Positions 10,785 to 21,201 of a stretch of 64,000 nucleotides of DNA are shown in pieces. Position numbers and translations under genes: made by a program. The stretch's first letter is position 1; each line of letters begins with the position of its first letter. The notes under the pieces were generated by a model. That model did no database searches. It was not told the origin of the DNA and saw only the letters and a list, made by a program, of their open reading frames with translations. Source of the DNA: Valencia hispanica (lineage: Eukaryota > Chordata > Actinopteri > Cyprinodontiformes > Valenciidae); the NCBI GenBank assembly GCA_963556495.2, contig OY747702.1, positions 46,593,786-46,657,785 of the forward strand, given 5' to 3'.

Positions 10785-11813
10785 CTATAGTGTTCTGATT
10801 ACAAATCTAAATACAGTATACCCCAGAACAGATACCACCCCCCACCCCCCGGCACCCAGCCCCAACAGATGGACGTTCATAGGTAAAAGCAAATTAAAGA
10901 CAAACAAAAGGAAAAATAATAATAGTAATAAGGAGAAAGGGCAGGTAAATAAAAAAGCAGATGAATAAATTCGGACTTGGAGGTATCTGAAAATTTTTTC
11001 TTTAGGAAGTAAAAATCTATTTACCAATTGGTGAAAAGAAGCAAAAATAGAATCAACATATAGGTCTTCAATAGTTTTTATGCCCAGCCTAGCCCATACA
11101 AAGAAGGTGCTATCCAATAACGATGGGGGAAAAATAGGATTTCCTGCATGTGGAGCCTCAGTTGAAAGAGTTTGAAGGCCGAAATGACGTCTGAACTGAG
11201 TCCATATTTTAATGCTGGAGGTAACTATCACATTCTCAGTGAGACCAGAAGTAGAAAGAGACAAAGGCAAATACAGTAACGCTTTCAATGACGCTGGCTG
11301 AACTGAATTTGCTTCCAAAATCAACCATGATGGGGGGGCCTCAGCATCTCCATACTTAACCCAATAGTTCAGATTTCTAACGTTTGTTTCCCAATAATAA
11401 TAAAGAAAGTTTGGTAACACCATTCCACCCAAAGCTTTGGGCCTCTGTAGAACTTGTAGACGCAACCTAGGAGTTTTCTTGTTCCAAATAAAATCTAAAA
11501 TAAGACTGTCTACTTTACGGAAAAAGGAAAAAGGAAGGAAGATAGGAATGCATTGGAATAAATATAAAAATCGCGGGAAGATGTTCATTTTAATTGCATT
11601 GATTCTGGCAGCTATGGATAGATTTAGTAGGGACCATCGCTCAAAATCTTGTTTAATTTTTGTGAGCAGAGAAAGGAAATTTTTCTTATAGAGATTGACC
11701 AATGTTTTAGCAACATAAACTCCAAGATAAACAAAGCCAGTGACCGCTACCTTAAATGGTGAATTCCGCAGTTGAAGTGAATTATCGTTTACCTCTCCAT
11801 TGACAGTAAGCAT
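10785..11813 (-). pseudogene. L1 ORF2, downstream part (RT thumb/connection and beyond)
   Basis: This continues the reverse-transcriptase frame after one in-frame TAA at 11814-11816. Recognisable L1 stretches include LKQDFERW-like residues (KIKQDFERWSLLNLS), then RFLYLFQCIPIFLP, LDFIWNKKTPRLR, LQRPKALGGMVLPNF and FRRHFGLQTLS. The L1-like part ends near KIFRYLQVRIYSS. The remaining hydrophobic and glycine-rich residues look like translated 3' UTR, so the normal C-terminal third is missing. Confidence 0.8.
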
Positions 11814-12545
11814 TTAACTTTTACAAAGATTAAGTTTATATCCAAAGAATCTACTAAATTTGTATAGGACTGAAAGGGCTGCAGGAATAGAACGTGACAG
11901 ATTCGACAAAAGCAACAGGAGATCATCTGCATACAGCGCCACCTTCATTTCTACCCCATTTCTGGTTATACCACATATATCAGGATGAGACCGCAAAGCG
12001 ATTGACAGAGGCTCCATCACAATAGCAAATAAGAGCGGACTCAACGGGCAACCCTGTCTTGTAGAACGATGTAAGCGAAAGTATTCCGAATTTGTGTCAT
12101 TTGTCCTGACCATGGCCTGAGGAGAGGCGTATAATAATCTAACCCATGAAACAAATTTTTCCCCGAAACCGAATTTCCCCCAAACAAAAAAAAGATAATC
12201 CCACTCCACTCTGTCAAATGCCTTCTCGGGATCTAGAGCAATCAGAGCTTCCGAGAGAGCACTTGAAGGAGGATTATAGACCACATTAAACACCCTTCTA
12301 AGATTAAAAAAGGAGTGTCTATTACGTATAAACCCAGTTTGGTCCAAAGATATTATTGAAGGCAAGACCACTTCTAAGCGTCGGGCTAATAACTTTGACA
12401 ATAATTTGAACTCGACATTCAGTAGACTAATTGGTCGATATGAACCACATGAAAGTGGGTCTTTACCGTTCTTTAGAAGCAGAGAAATACAAGCCTGATT
12501 TAGGGTGTGGGGAAGTGTGCCTAAATTATAAGATTCAGTGAACAT
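11814..12545 (-). pseudogene. L1 ORF2, reverse-transcriptase core
   Basis: A 243-residue open segment holding the catalytic fingers and palm: SYRPISLLNVEFKLLSKLLA, then DQTGFIRNRHSFFN, ALDPEKAFDRVEWDYL with the first catalytic aspartate (residue 105), STRQGCPLSPLLFAI, and ALYADDLLLLL with YADD at residues 205-208 (11922-11933). It is the best preserved part of the L1 frame. It ends at a single TAA after LNLCKS. Upstream it is joined to the next piece by a frameshift near 12646. Confidence 0.85.
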
Positions 12546-12547
12546 CT

Positions 12548-13213
12548 CTAACAGGTGTGGGGCCAGTTGTTTCCAGAATATTTTATAAAACTCGGCTGGA
12601 AAGCCATCTGGGCCTGGACTTTTCCCACTTTGTAATGATTTAACTGTTCAAGTTCAACTGCTGTGATAGGACGTTCTAGTTCCTCAGCTGCAACTCGATC
12701 CCGATTGGGAGTATCAAATCTATCAAAGAACGAGAACATATCCGCAGAAGACTTAGGACAATCAGATGAGTATAGTAATTTGTAGAAGTCCATAAAGGTT
12801 TTATTGATTTCCCATGGATCAGATGTTACGCCAGAGCCAGTCTCAATTTGAGGAATTAACTGAGATGCAGAGATTTGCCGTAGTCGATGGGCCAAGAGTT
12901 TACTCGTCTTGTCACCCTGTTCATAAAATTTGGATCTTGATTGTAGTAAAAGTTCAGTAGTATGCTGTGACATGATAAGATATTCAGCTTGTAAAGTTAT
13001 CCGCTCCTTATAAATATCTGGCAGTTTTGAGACTGCATATGAAGAATCTAAGAGTGCGATGCGTTGAGAAAGCTTGGATAACTTCTCTTGTCTAGATTTT
13101 CTCCGATGAGCCTTATAAGAAATTATCTCCCCTCTGATAAAAGTTTTCATCGTTTCCCACAATCCTGAAGCAGTTACTTCTGGGGTTTTGTTGACCTGAA
13201 AAAAGAAATCCAA
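12548..13213 (-). pseudogene. L1 ORF2, linker between endonuclease and reverse transcriptase
   Basis: This segment carries VNKTPEVTASGLWETMKTFI, then RGEIISYKAHRRK and LQSRSKFYEQGDKTSKLLAH, all typical of the L1 region upstream of the reverse transcriptase. Near 12646 the frame slips: the next frame reads SGKSPGPDGFPAEFYKIFW, the conserved entry to the reverse transcriptase. The last 25 or so residues of the listed frame are out-of-frame noise. Earlier, 13214-13535 holds the endonuclease C-terminus (SIVVSDHASISM) with a further stop and frameshift. Confidence 0.8.
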
Positions 13214-13535
13214 CTGCTCTGCAACAAATGTAATAAAGTCTGTATCTAAAAGCAGATGTATATCTAGGCGCCATGTTGGTCTTGTATTGCAAACCTCTGA
13301 AAATAAACATTCATAGAAATGGAGGCATGGTCCGAAACCACAATTGAATCATATTTGCAGCCGGAAATGGAGGACAACAACTTGTTATTCACTAAAAAAA
13401 ATCAATTTGTGTATAGGTACGGTGAATGTGAGAGAAAAAGAGTATTCCCTTCCTTACAGTTTAAACTTACAAATTTAACGTCTCCACCTACACTAGATAA
13501 GGTTCTTTTAACCTGGGCCATTAAAGGACAAAGAA
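13214..13535 (-). pseudogene. L1 ORF2, deleted endonuclease remnant
   Basis: The minus strand reads MAQVKRT... VKFVSLNCK, which matches the start of an L1 endonuclease, then within about 10 codons LFLSHSPYLYTN and FFLVNNKLLSSISGC...VVSDHAS, which match its C-terminus. The middle of the endonuclease, including most active-site residues, is missing. One TGA interrupts the join and another shift follows near 13300. Confidence 0.65.
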
Positions 13536-13555
13536 TTCACTATGAAAAAAAAAAA

Positions 13556-13569
13556 AGAGCTGTAACTTT
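13556..13569. repeat. Right target-site duplication of the L1
   Basis: AGAGCTGTAACTTT, identical to 10727-10740. Confidence 0.9.
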
Positions 13570-14279
13570 AACCTAAAATATATAGCGCCGCCCTCTGGCT
13601 GATTGAATAATGCATTAACTATACCTTGAGGGACAGGATCAGATTAGGTTTCTAATATCTGTGGATCTGCAGGCAAAGACGAAAGGTTTTAGGTTATTTT
13701 AAATTATTTTGAAAGTTTGTACACTTTTACAAAACCTATTCCTTGCTAATGATCAAGTCAAACTTTACTCCTTAGTGAAAATTTGACTCCAAATCATAAT
13801 TATTTTTTCTTAGTGCTTTGGAGCTCTTGCTTAACTTATTTGTTCGAATTAAAACATTGTTCAAAGGGTTACAAGGAAAAATATCAACGGCCAACTCATT
13901 CTCTCATCCTGAATCTGATTTCTAAAAAAGTTGCCTATAACGTTCTAGTGTTCTCTAGCTTTTTCCTTTAACAGACTGTTGCATTGTATCTGCCACAAAA
14001 TACAACAATAATGGAGCAAAAGATGGAAAAGTGATAATAGAAAAGCAGGAAGAGGATGCCTGAAGCGGTGAAAATATAAGTTAGGTGCTGACCTCGGTGG
14101 CCTAATGGCTCTAAATAGGATTCTAGCGTTAGAGCAGTCTGGAGAAGGAAAGCTCCTGCTGAAGGGTAATGGGTAAAGTGGTGCTTTCAAGTTGTGAACA
14201 GGGGAACATGACAGTGGCTGGGTGTTATTAGATAGATTAGGGACTGACCAACATTGTCTTCAGTCAGAGCATGTGTACA
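13570..14279. other. Gene-free stretch
   Basis: Nothing recognisable. Short open frames only. Confidence 0.5.
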
Positions 14280-14424
14280 GAATACAGACCTTGCCAGGAG
14301 ATACCTCCTACCCTCAGCCATCACCATCTAAAACAACTCTTTGAAGAAACTCGGATGATATGAGTTGCAGCATTAAATTACCCTTTCGGATTAATTAAGG
14401 ATTTATGAATTGAACTGAATTTAT
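14280..14424 (+). mobile_element. 3' end fragment of a Rex1-like LINE
   Basis: Matches the last coding residues and tail of the LINE at 5300-5440: AATACAGACC at the left, CAGCCATCACCATCTA in the middle, and a diverged tail ending GAATTGAACTGAATTT. It is far shorter and more decayed than the copy at 3.3 kb. Confidence 0.75.
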
Positions 14425-15566
14425 AGGTTAATTATCATTTGTGTGAGATGTTAATATTGGTTTGAGAAAAACATTAAATATTGCATTCCAACAAGATGTT
14501 GTGTTGCATGTTAAATCATAAAAGTTCAGCATTTATTTTTTAAGTAAAGCATTATTAAGATATAAATGTGGTCTTTTCAAACTCAAAGAGGCAAGAGGCA
14601 ATCTTCTTACTTGTCAATCTTTCCAGGAAGATTTATATGAGTCGGCCTCTTTCTGTTCTTCAAAATTTCCCAGTAAAATGGAGCTTATATCCTAGTTTGA
14701 TTGACTTCAACATTTAGCAGTCCTTTATTGTTAATAGGCCATTCAGCACATATAACTTGCAAGAGAATTCAAAGTCATTGGTTACGACCTCTTTTATGGG
14801 AATGTGGGCTTTAATTTTGGGGTATTACTCCTGAAAGCACAACGTAATTAACCATCTGAGCGCTGACATTTGTTGCCTTTTATAGAACTAATCAAAGTAA
14901 TAGATGCAATTTAATAGAGATCACTGCAGTTTTTTAATCGATTGACTCTTACTTTCACATCTCTCAACACCTTGACATTGGTATACGCTACTCCATTCTA
15001 CTTTATTTAACAAAAGGTTTGTTTCTACTACATATTCTTTCTGAAAGATTTTTTTAAATAATACTAGACAGCATCAGTAGTGACTCAACACTGGTAAACG
15101 CCACTGGATCTAGGCAGACGTGACTCTTTAAAAAGATTTCTGTATCCCTTTAATGACACTTTTCATTGTATTGGTATTTAAAGAGAACTTTGATTTGAAC
15201 TAAAAGCTTTACCATGTGTTGTGACGCCAGGAACCATATTGCATTTTTGGACCAATGAATCCCACAACTGCTGTATAATCAGCAAAAGGAGCTGATTTTT
15301 GTAGAATTTGTCAGATCAGTAATGGTTAGCACAGTAAGGAGCAAGTGACTGAGCACACATCCCTGAGGAGCTCCTATACTCGGATTTAAAGAGTGTGATA
15401 TCTGATTGCTCCCATGCTCTGTCTTTTGTCTTTTCAACAGAAAATTGAAAATCTAATTTTGGAGTTTATAGTTGGTTGTTTTGATTGTGCTAAATTAAAT
15501 CATTCACATAGTTTGCCATTTTGTCTTTATTTGTTTACATAGTGACATGACACAGTGAAATCTGCT
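14425..15566. other. Gene-free stretch
   Basis: AT-rich. No repeat family or exon recognised. Confidence 0.5.
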
Positions 15567-15780
15567 TAATGGCGCAGTTGGTAGCACTGTTGCCTCGCAG
15601 CAAGAAGCCCTGGGTTCAAATCCCGGTCTAGGAAGTTTGCATGTTCTCCCGCCATGCGATGGACTGGCGACCTGTCCAGGGCGTACCCCACTTCTCGCCC
15701 TGTGACTGCTGGAGATAGGCACCAGCCCCCCCCCCCCACACAAACCTACATAGGATGAACGGGTACAGATGATGAATGTT
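15567..15780 (+). mobile_element. tRNA-derived SINE, internally deleted copy
   Basis: The head has pol III-type boxes: TGGCGCAGTTGG (A box) and GGGTTCAAATCCC (B box). The body reads GATGGACTGGCGACCTGTCC, as in the copies at 32307, 36118 and 42984. Compared with the full-length copy at 32307-32605 the middle is missing, with CATGTTCTCCC joined directly to ATGCGATGG. A poly-C run (about 15726-15738) follows. Confidence 0.7.
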
Positions 15781-16722
15781 TTTTTTATATATTAGAGGCT
15801 AATATTTTTATAACCCAAAAGCCAAATCACTCAAACTCCAGAATTTTACAGAAGTTGTCCTTTCTTCTTACCATAACTAAACCAATGATCTCAATCCGGA
15901 CCAGTATGAAAATGTCATGCTATAATAAATTTGAGTAAAAATACAGCAGTTATTAAGAAAGCAGCAGCTATTCCTAATATCATTGCTAATATGATCACAA
16001 CAATATTAATTTTTGTATTTTTTTATCACTCATCTGGGATGTTAAAGGGGCAACTGTGGGTGAATGGGAAGATAAATCTGTCTTGTTAACGTAAAGATGA
16101 CCAAAATGCAGCTAGTAAAATGAAAAGATTTAATTACAACAAAAACAACTCAGGAGGATCAAAAAAATGCAGCAACGGGTAAAAACAGAACCAGGAAGGA
16201 AAGTTTGACAATGGACCAGCGAGTAGTGACTGAAAGGGGGCTGTTTAAATACTGAGGAGGGAGTGAGGAAATGACAGAGAAACCCGAGGACCAATTAGTG
16301 AGAAGCAGATCCAGGTGAGGGCAAGAAGTGGAACTGGGTTAGGAGCAGAGTGGCAGGGAGACAACAGGAAAGGGAAGAATGGCAAGGGAAACAGAAAACT
16401 ATCTGAAATAAGAAACTAACTAAAGATAATATGTCTAGGGAGGAATCTAAGGGGGACTTTAGGAAACACTGGAGAACAGAAGAAAGAAAGAAATTAGGAA
16501 ACTATCTAAAGAGAAATAAACTAAGGAAACACAAATGAGAAAGAGGACACAAACAAAAAGAAACAAACAACAAACATCTAAGAGCAGGAAGGGAATAAGA
16601 AAACAAGGAAGTGCCATAAAATAAATACCAAATAATACATAAAAATTATAATTAAACCAAATAAGGAAAAGAACTAACTTCAAACACAAAAAAAACCTAA
16701 GAACTATGACAAAATTATCTTG
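15781..16722. other. Low-complexity, possibly LTR-derived stretch
   Basis: From about 16085 to 16560 the plus strand is purine-rich and resembles degraded fish LTR or retroelement sequence in antisense (AACAGAACCAGGAAGGAAAG, TTTAAATACTGAGGAGG). I cannot prove its ends. Open frames here are a by-product of base composition. Confidence 0.3.
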
Positions 16723-16880
16723 CAATCACAAAGTTGTGGATTCAATTTCAGCTTCCCCATCTGCCAAATATCAATCTTTCCCTGGGCAAGGCACTTAACC
16801 GCAATTGCTTACCAGTCCTACGTATTGGTGCATGAATGTGTCCATGTTTGTGGCTCCAGTGTAAAATGCTCTCTTAGGAA
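16723..16880 (+). mobile_element. SINE fragment, second SINE family
   Basis: Contains TTGTGGATTCAATTTCAGCT (degenerate B box) followed by CCTGGGCAAGGCACTTAACC, a recurrent body motif of tRNA-derived fish SINEs. The head at 53486-53551 is from the same family. Confidence 0.55.
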
Positions 16881-16988
16881 AAGATAAGTTTAGTCAAATA
16901 TTTAACACTCACTTAAGCAAAAGTATAGAATAGACACATACTAAACATAGTAGTGGTTTTAACGTGCTTACTTAGCACTATATTATAT

Positions 16989-17878
16989 ATTCAAATTCAA
17001 AAATACTTTATTGATCCCAGAGGGAAATGAAGTGTTTGTATAGCTCATATTACTATTTAAGGAGTTGTTGTAGATCATACTGGCTGTGGGCAGGAAAGAT
17101 TTCCTGTAGCGGTCTGTGTTGCAGCGAAACTAAAGAAGCCTGCGAGTGAAGACACTCAGTTGTTGCAGGACAGTCTCATGAAGAGGATGCTCAGGGTTTT
17201 ATGAAGAATCCATCTTGGCATTGTCATCTCCATATGTTCCACAGTCGTCCCCAGAAACGAACCAGCCTTCTTTATCGGGTTGAGCATTTTTAAGTCCCTG
17301 GCTCTGATGCTGCTACCCCAAAAGATGATGGCTGAAGAGATTACACTCTCCACAACAGACTTGTAGAAGATTTGCAGTATATTGCTGCAAACCTTGAAGG
17401 ACCTAAGCTCCCTCAAGAAGTCTGCTCTGCCCCTTTTTGTTGTAGGCTTCACTGTTGCACCAGTCCAGTCCAGTCTGTTGTCCAGGTGAACTCTGAGGTA
17501 TCTTTCCTCCTCAACCACTTCCACTTCTTCATCCATGATGGAAACAGTGTTTGACTTATCCCTGTTTCTTCTGAAATCTACCATCATCTCCTTTGTTTTT
17601 TGTTCACAAAGTTAGACGATTGTTTCCACACCATATCACAAAGATGTCCACCAGCTCTCTTTTTTCAGCTTCTTGTCCATCTCTGATACACCCGACAATT
17701 GCAGAGTCATCTCAGTATTTCCGCAGATGATAGGTCTCTATATTGTACTGGAATTCTGAGGTGTACAGAGTGAAAAGGAATGGTGAGAGTACGGCCCCCT
17801 GTGGTGCCTCCTTTGCTGCTGACCACCTGGTTTGACACACAATCCTTCAGTCTCACAAACTGTGGTCTGTCTACCACA
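16989..17878 (-). mobile_element. 5'-truncated Rex1-like LINE, minus strand
   Basis: Begins at the LINE tail (AAATACTTTATTGATCCCAG) and reads backwards through reverse-transcriptase C-terminal sequence up to about 17875, where a Tc1 element starts. It is the same family as 3266-5445, but with several stops and frameshifts. No LINE sequence is found on the far side of the Tc1, so the LINE appears to end where the Tc1 begins. Confidence 0.8.
17156..17587 (-). pseudogene. LINE reverse-transcriptase C-terminal fragment
   Basis: Residues 1-143 correspond to about residues 507-655 of the frame at 3291-5372: VDFRRNRDKSNTVSIM, then HLDNRLDW, LQIFYKSVVESVISSA, WGSSIRARDLK and KKAGSFLGTTVE. Upstream, on the minus strand, the palm region is still readable in other frames to about 17870 (GCIRDGQEAE, LVDIFV) with stops between. 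It is a broken copy with no activity expected. Confidence 0.8.
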
Positions 17879-17880
17879 TA

Positions 17881-19409
17881 TACAGTACTGTGAAAAAGTT
17901 TCAGGCAGTTGTGGAAAAAATGCTTTAAACAAAGAATGCTTTCAGAAATATAAATAATGATTGTTTATGTTTATCAATTTAAAAAAATGCAAAGTGAGCA
18001 AACAAAACAAAAATCTAAATCAATTCCTTATTTTGTATTACTTTCTTTTGTCTTCAAACCAGCATCAATTCTTATAGATACACTTGCACAAAGTCAGGGA
18101 TTTTATAGGATTATAGTCAGGTGTATAATCAACCAATTATACGAAAAAGTTGCTAATGATCATCAATGTCACCCGTTTCATTAACTGAAACAGCTGTGTA
18201 GGAGACTTAAAACTGGTTGAGGAACAGCCAGGCTGCTACCAAGGTGAGGTTGTGGAAGATAGTTTCATGTCATGGCAAGATTGAGCTCAGCAGCAAGACA
18301 CAAGGTAGTTATACTGCATCAGCAAGGTCTCTCCCAGACATAGATTTCAAAGTAGACTGGGGTTTCAAGAAGCTCCTTTGAAAAAGCACAAGGAAACTGG
18401 CAATGTTGAGGATCGTAGACGTAGTGGTCGGCCAAGGAAACTTAGTGCTGCGCATGAAAGATGCATCAAGCTTGTTACCTTTTGAAAAAGGAAGATGTCA
18501 GGCATTGCCATCAGCTCTGAACTGGCAGAAACCATTGGGACCCAGGTACACCCATCTACTGTCAGAGAAGTCTGCCCAGAAGTGGTTTTCATGGAAGAGT
18601 TGCAGCTAAAAAGCCATACGTCCGATGTGGAAACAAAGCCAAACAACTCAAGTATGTACAAAAACATAGGAACTGGGATGCTGAACAGCAGGTGCTCTGG
18701 ACTGATGAGTCAAAATTTGCAATATTTGACTGTAGCAGAAGGCAGTTTGTTTGTCGAAGGGCTGGAGAGCAGTACAATAATGAGTGTCTTCAGGCAACAG
18801 TGAAGTATGGTGGAGGTTCCTTGAAGAATTGTGGCTGCATTTCTGCAAATGGAGTTGGAGATTTGGTCAGGATTAATGGTGTTCTCAATGCTCAGAAATA
18901 CAGGCAGATACCTATCCATCATGCAATACCATCAGGGAGGCGTATGATTGGCCCCAAATGTATTCTGCAGCAGGACAACAACCCAAACATACAGCCAGGG
19001 TTAATAAGAAATATCTTTAGCGTAAAGAACAAGAAGTCCTAGAAGTGATGGTATAGCCCCCGCAGAACCCTGACCTCAACATCTTCCAGTGTGTCTGGGA
19101 TTATATGAAGAGAAAGAAGGATGTGAGGAAGCCTACATCCACATAAGATCTATGGTTAGTTCATCAAGATGTTTGGAACAACCTACCAGCCGAGTTCCTT
19201 CAAAAACTGTGTGCAAATGTACCTAGAAGAATTGATGATGTTTTGAAAGCAAAGGGGGTCACTCCAAATATTGATATGATTTAGATTTTTCTTTTGTTCT
19301 TTCACTGAGTTTTGTTATATAAAAAAAAAGATTAACACTTGCATTTTTGAAAGCATTCTTTGTCTACAGCATTTATTCAACCTGTCTAAAATGTTTGCGG
19401 AGTACTATA
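17881..19409 (+). mobile_element. Decayed Tc1-type transposon (DD37E-like)
   Basis: The ends are inverted repeats: TACAGTACTGTGAAAAAGTT at 17881 and a diverged inverted match ending GAGTACTATA at 19409. TA dinucleotides flank both ends. An inner match (AAAGAATGCTTTC against AGCATTCTTTGTC) extends the repeat. The broken transposase is at 18245-19281. The element sits at the 5' limit of the minus-strand LINE. Confidence 0.8.
18245..19281 (+). pseudogene. Tc1-type transposase, broken
   Basis: A DDE transposase would cut and paste its element at TA sites. Readable pieces: a GRPRK-like stretch (SGRPRKL near 18430), then QVHPSTVREV, VLWTDESKFAIFD with the first catalytic aspartate (about 18700), VKYGGGS, and GPKCILQQDNNP with the second aspartate (about 18970). 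The frame then shifts into EVLEVMV-stop-PPQNPDLNIF, where the third catalytic position is glutamine instead of glutamate. Aligning the pieces gives 37 residues between the second aspartate and the third position, which suggests a DD37E family. Several stops and frameshifts make it inactive. Confidence 0.75.
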
Positions 19410-19603
19410 TGTTGCAGCTCTGTTCTTTATTGATAAGCCACACGATTTTAGCTAGAAGCAGCATGCCTGCTAAGCAACCAATATGCAGCTTGTAACTGCT
19501 AGCTGCGGCTTTAAAACTATACTACCTTAATAAGAGTAAAAGGTGGCACTTGTTAGTTCTTTCACCATCACTGTCAGTGTTTTATGCTTCTAACATATAT
19601 ATA
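19410..19603. other. Spacer between two Tc1-type elements
   Basis: Single-copy sequence by eye. It ends with a short (TA)n run that supplies the TA target of the next element. Confidence 0.5.
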
Positions 19604-21201
19604 CACTACCGTTCAAAAGTTTGGGGTCACATTGAAATGTCCTTATTTTTGAAGGAAAAGCACTGTACTTTTCAATGAAGATAACTTTAAACTAGTCTTA
19701 ACTTTAAAGAAATACACTCTATACATTGCTAATGTGGTAAATGACTATTCTTGGTGCAATATCTACATAGGTGTATAGAGGCCCATTTCCAGCAACTATC
19801 ACTCCAGTGTTCTAATGGTACAATGTGTTTGCTCATTGGCTCAGAAGGCTAATTGATGATTAGAAAACCCTTGTGCAATCATGTTCACACATCTGAAAAC
19901 AGTTTAGCTCGGTACAGAAGCTACAAAACTGACCTTCCTTTGAGCAGATTGAGTTTCTGGAGCATCACATTTGTGGGGTCAATTAAACGCTCAAAATGGC
20001 CAGAAAAAGAGAACTTTCATCTGAAACTCGACAGTCTATTCTTGTTCTTAGAAATGAAGGCTATTCCATGCGAGAAATTGCTAAGAAATTGAAGATTTCC
20101 TACAATGGTGTGTACTACTCCCTTCAGAGGACAGCACAAACAGGCTCTAACCAGAGTAGAAAAAGAAGTGGGAGGCCGCGTTGCACAACTGAGCAAGAAG
20201 ATAAGTACATTAGAGTCTCTAGTTTGAGAAACAGACGCCTCACAGGTCCCCAACTGGCATCTTCATTAAATAGTACCCCCAAAACACCAGTGTCAACATC
20301 TACAGTGAAGAGGCGGCTGCGGGATTCTGGGCTTCAGGGCAGAGTGGCAAAGAAAAAGCCATATCTGAGACTGGCCAATAAAAGAAAAAGATTAAGATGG
20401 GCAAAAGAACACAGACATTGGACAGAGGAAGACTGGAAAAAAGTGTTGTGGACGGATGAATCCAAGTTTGAGGTGTTTGGATCACAAAGAAGAACGTTTG
20501 TGAGACGCAGAACAACTGAAAAGATGCTGGAAGAATGCCTGACGCCATCTGTTAAGCATGGTGGAGGTAATGTGATGGTCTGGGGTTGCTTTGGTGCTGG
20601 TAAGGTGGGAGATTTGTACAGGGTAAAAGGGATTCTGAATAAGGAAGGCTATCACTCCATTTTGCAACGCCATGCCATACCCAGTGGACAGCGCTTGATT
20701 GGAGCCAATTTCATCCTACAACAGGACAATGACCCAAAACACACCTCCAAATTGTGCAAGAACTATTTAGAGAAGAAGCAGGCAGCTGGTATTCTATCGG
20801 TAATGGAGTGGCCAGCGCAGTCACCAGATTTGAACCCCATTGAGCTGTTGTGGGAGTAGCTTGACCGTATGGTACGCAAGAAGTGCCCATCCAACCAATC
20901 CAAATTGTGGGAGCTGCTTCTAGAAGCGTGGGGTGCAATTTCTCCAGATTACCTCAACAAATTAACAGCTAGAATGCCAAAGGTCTGCAATGCTGTAATT
21001 GCTGCAAATGGAGGATTCTTTGACGAAAGCAAAGTTTGATGTAAAAAAAATCTTATTTCAAATACAAATCATTATTTCTAACCTTGTCAATGTCTTGACT
21101 CTATTTTCTATTCATTTCACAACGTATGGTGGTGAATAAGTGTGACTTTTCATGGAAAACACAAAATTGTTTGGGTGACCCCAAACTTTTGAACGGTAGT
21201 G
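19604..21201 (+). mobile_element. Nearly intact Tc1-type transposon with perfect 27-bp inverted repeats
   Basis: Both ends carry the same 27-bp inverted repeat with no mismatch (19604-19630 and 21175-21201, beginning CACTACCGTTCAAAAG). TA flanks both sides (19602-19603 and 21202-21203). The single transposase gene has one nonsense codon. The identical ends and almost intact gene make this one of the youngest DNA transposons in the window. Confidence 0.92.
19996..21039 (+). pseudogene. Tc1-type transposase (DD38E spacing), one nonsense codon
   Basis: This is a cut-and-paste DDE transposase expected to bind the inverted repeats with its N-terminal helix-turn-helix domains and insert at TA. The frame from ATG at 19996 is 347 codons long and is interrupted once, by TAG at 20857-20859 (codon 288); the open part is 287 residues. 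Order: paired-like DNA-binding region (residues 5-55), GRPR motif (59-62), second helix-turn-helix (about 75-125), then the catalytic domain with D154 (VLWTDESKF), GGGNVMVWGCF (189-199), D244 (LQQDNDPKH) and E283 ([12 protein letters not shown]). D244 and E283 have 38 residues between them, the DD38E spacing I know from the Intruder family. The TAG would be CAG (Gln) after one change. The whole triad lies upstream of the stop and only the last 59 residues are lost. Confidence 0.88.

Larger units (their letters stand above)
10741..13555 (-). mobile_element. Internally deleted L1-like LINE with a perfect TSD
   Basis: The element reads on the minus strand from 13555 to 10741 and ends there in a poly-A tail (poly-T on the plus strand), preceded by AATAAA-type signals near 10760. 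It is bounded by identical 14-bp duplications, the signature of target-primed reverse transcription. ORF1 is missing. A short endonuclease start (readable near 13445-13535) is joined to the endonuclease C-terminus. After the reverse transcriptase, the frame passes straight into 3' UTR-like sequence where a fish L1 ORF2 would continue for some 300 residues. The element is therefore non-autonomous. Confidence 0.85.

Noticed and set aside
15570..15640. tRNA gene
   Set aside because: A and B boxes are present, but the tRNA-like head continues into the shared SINE body and recurs at other loci, so it is a SINE head.
16459..16725. 88-residue hydrophobic minus-strand frame resembling a membrane protein
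   Set aside because: It arises from a purine-rich plus strand (poly-Phe/Leu on the other strand), with no start context and possibly degraded retroelement sequence.
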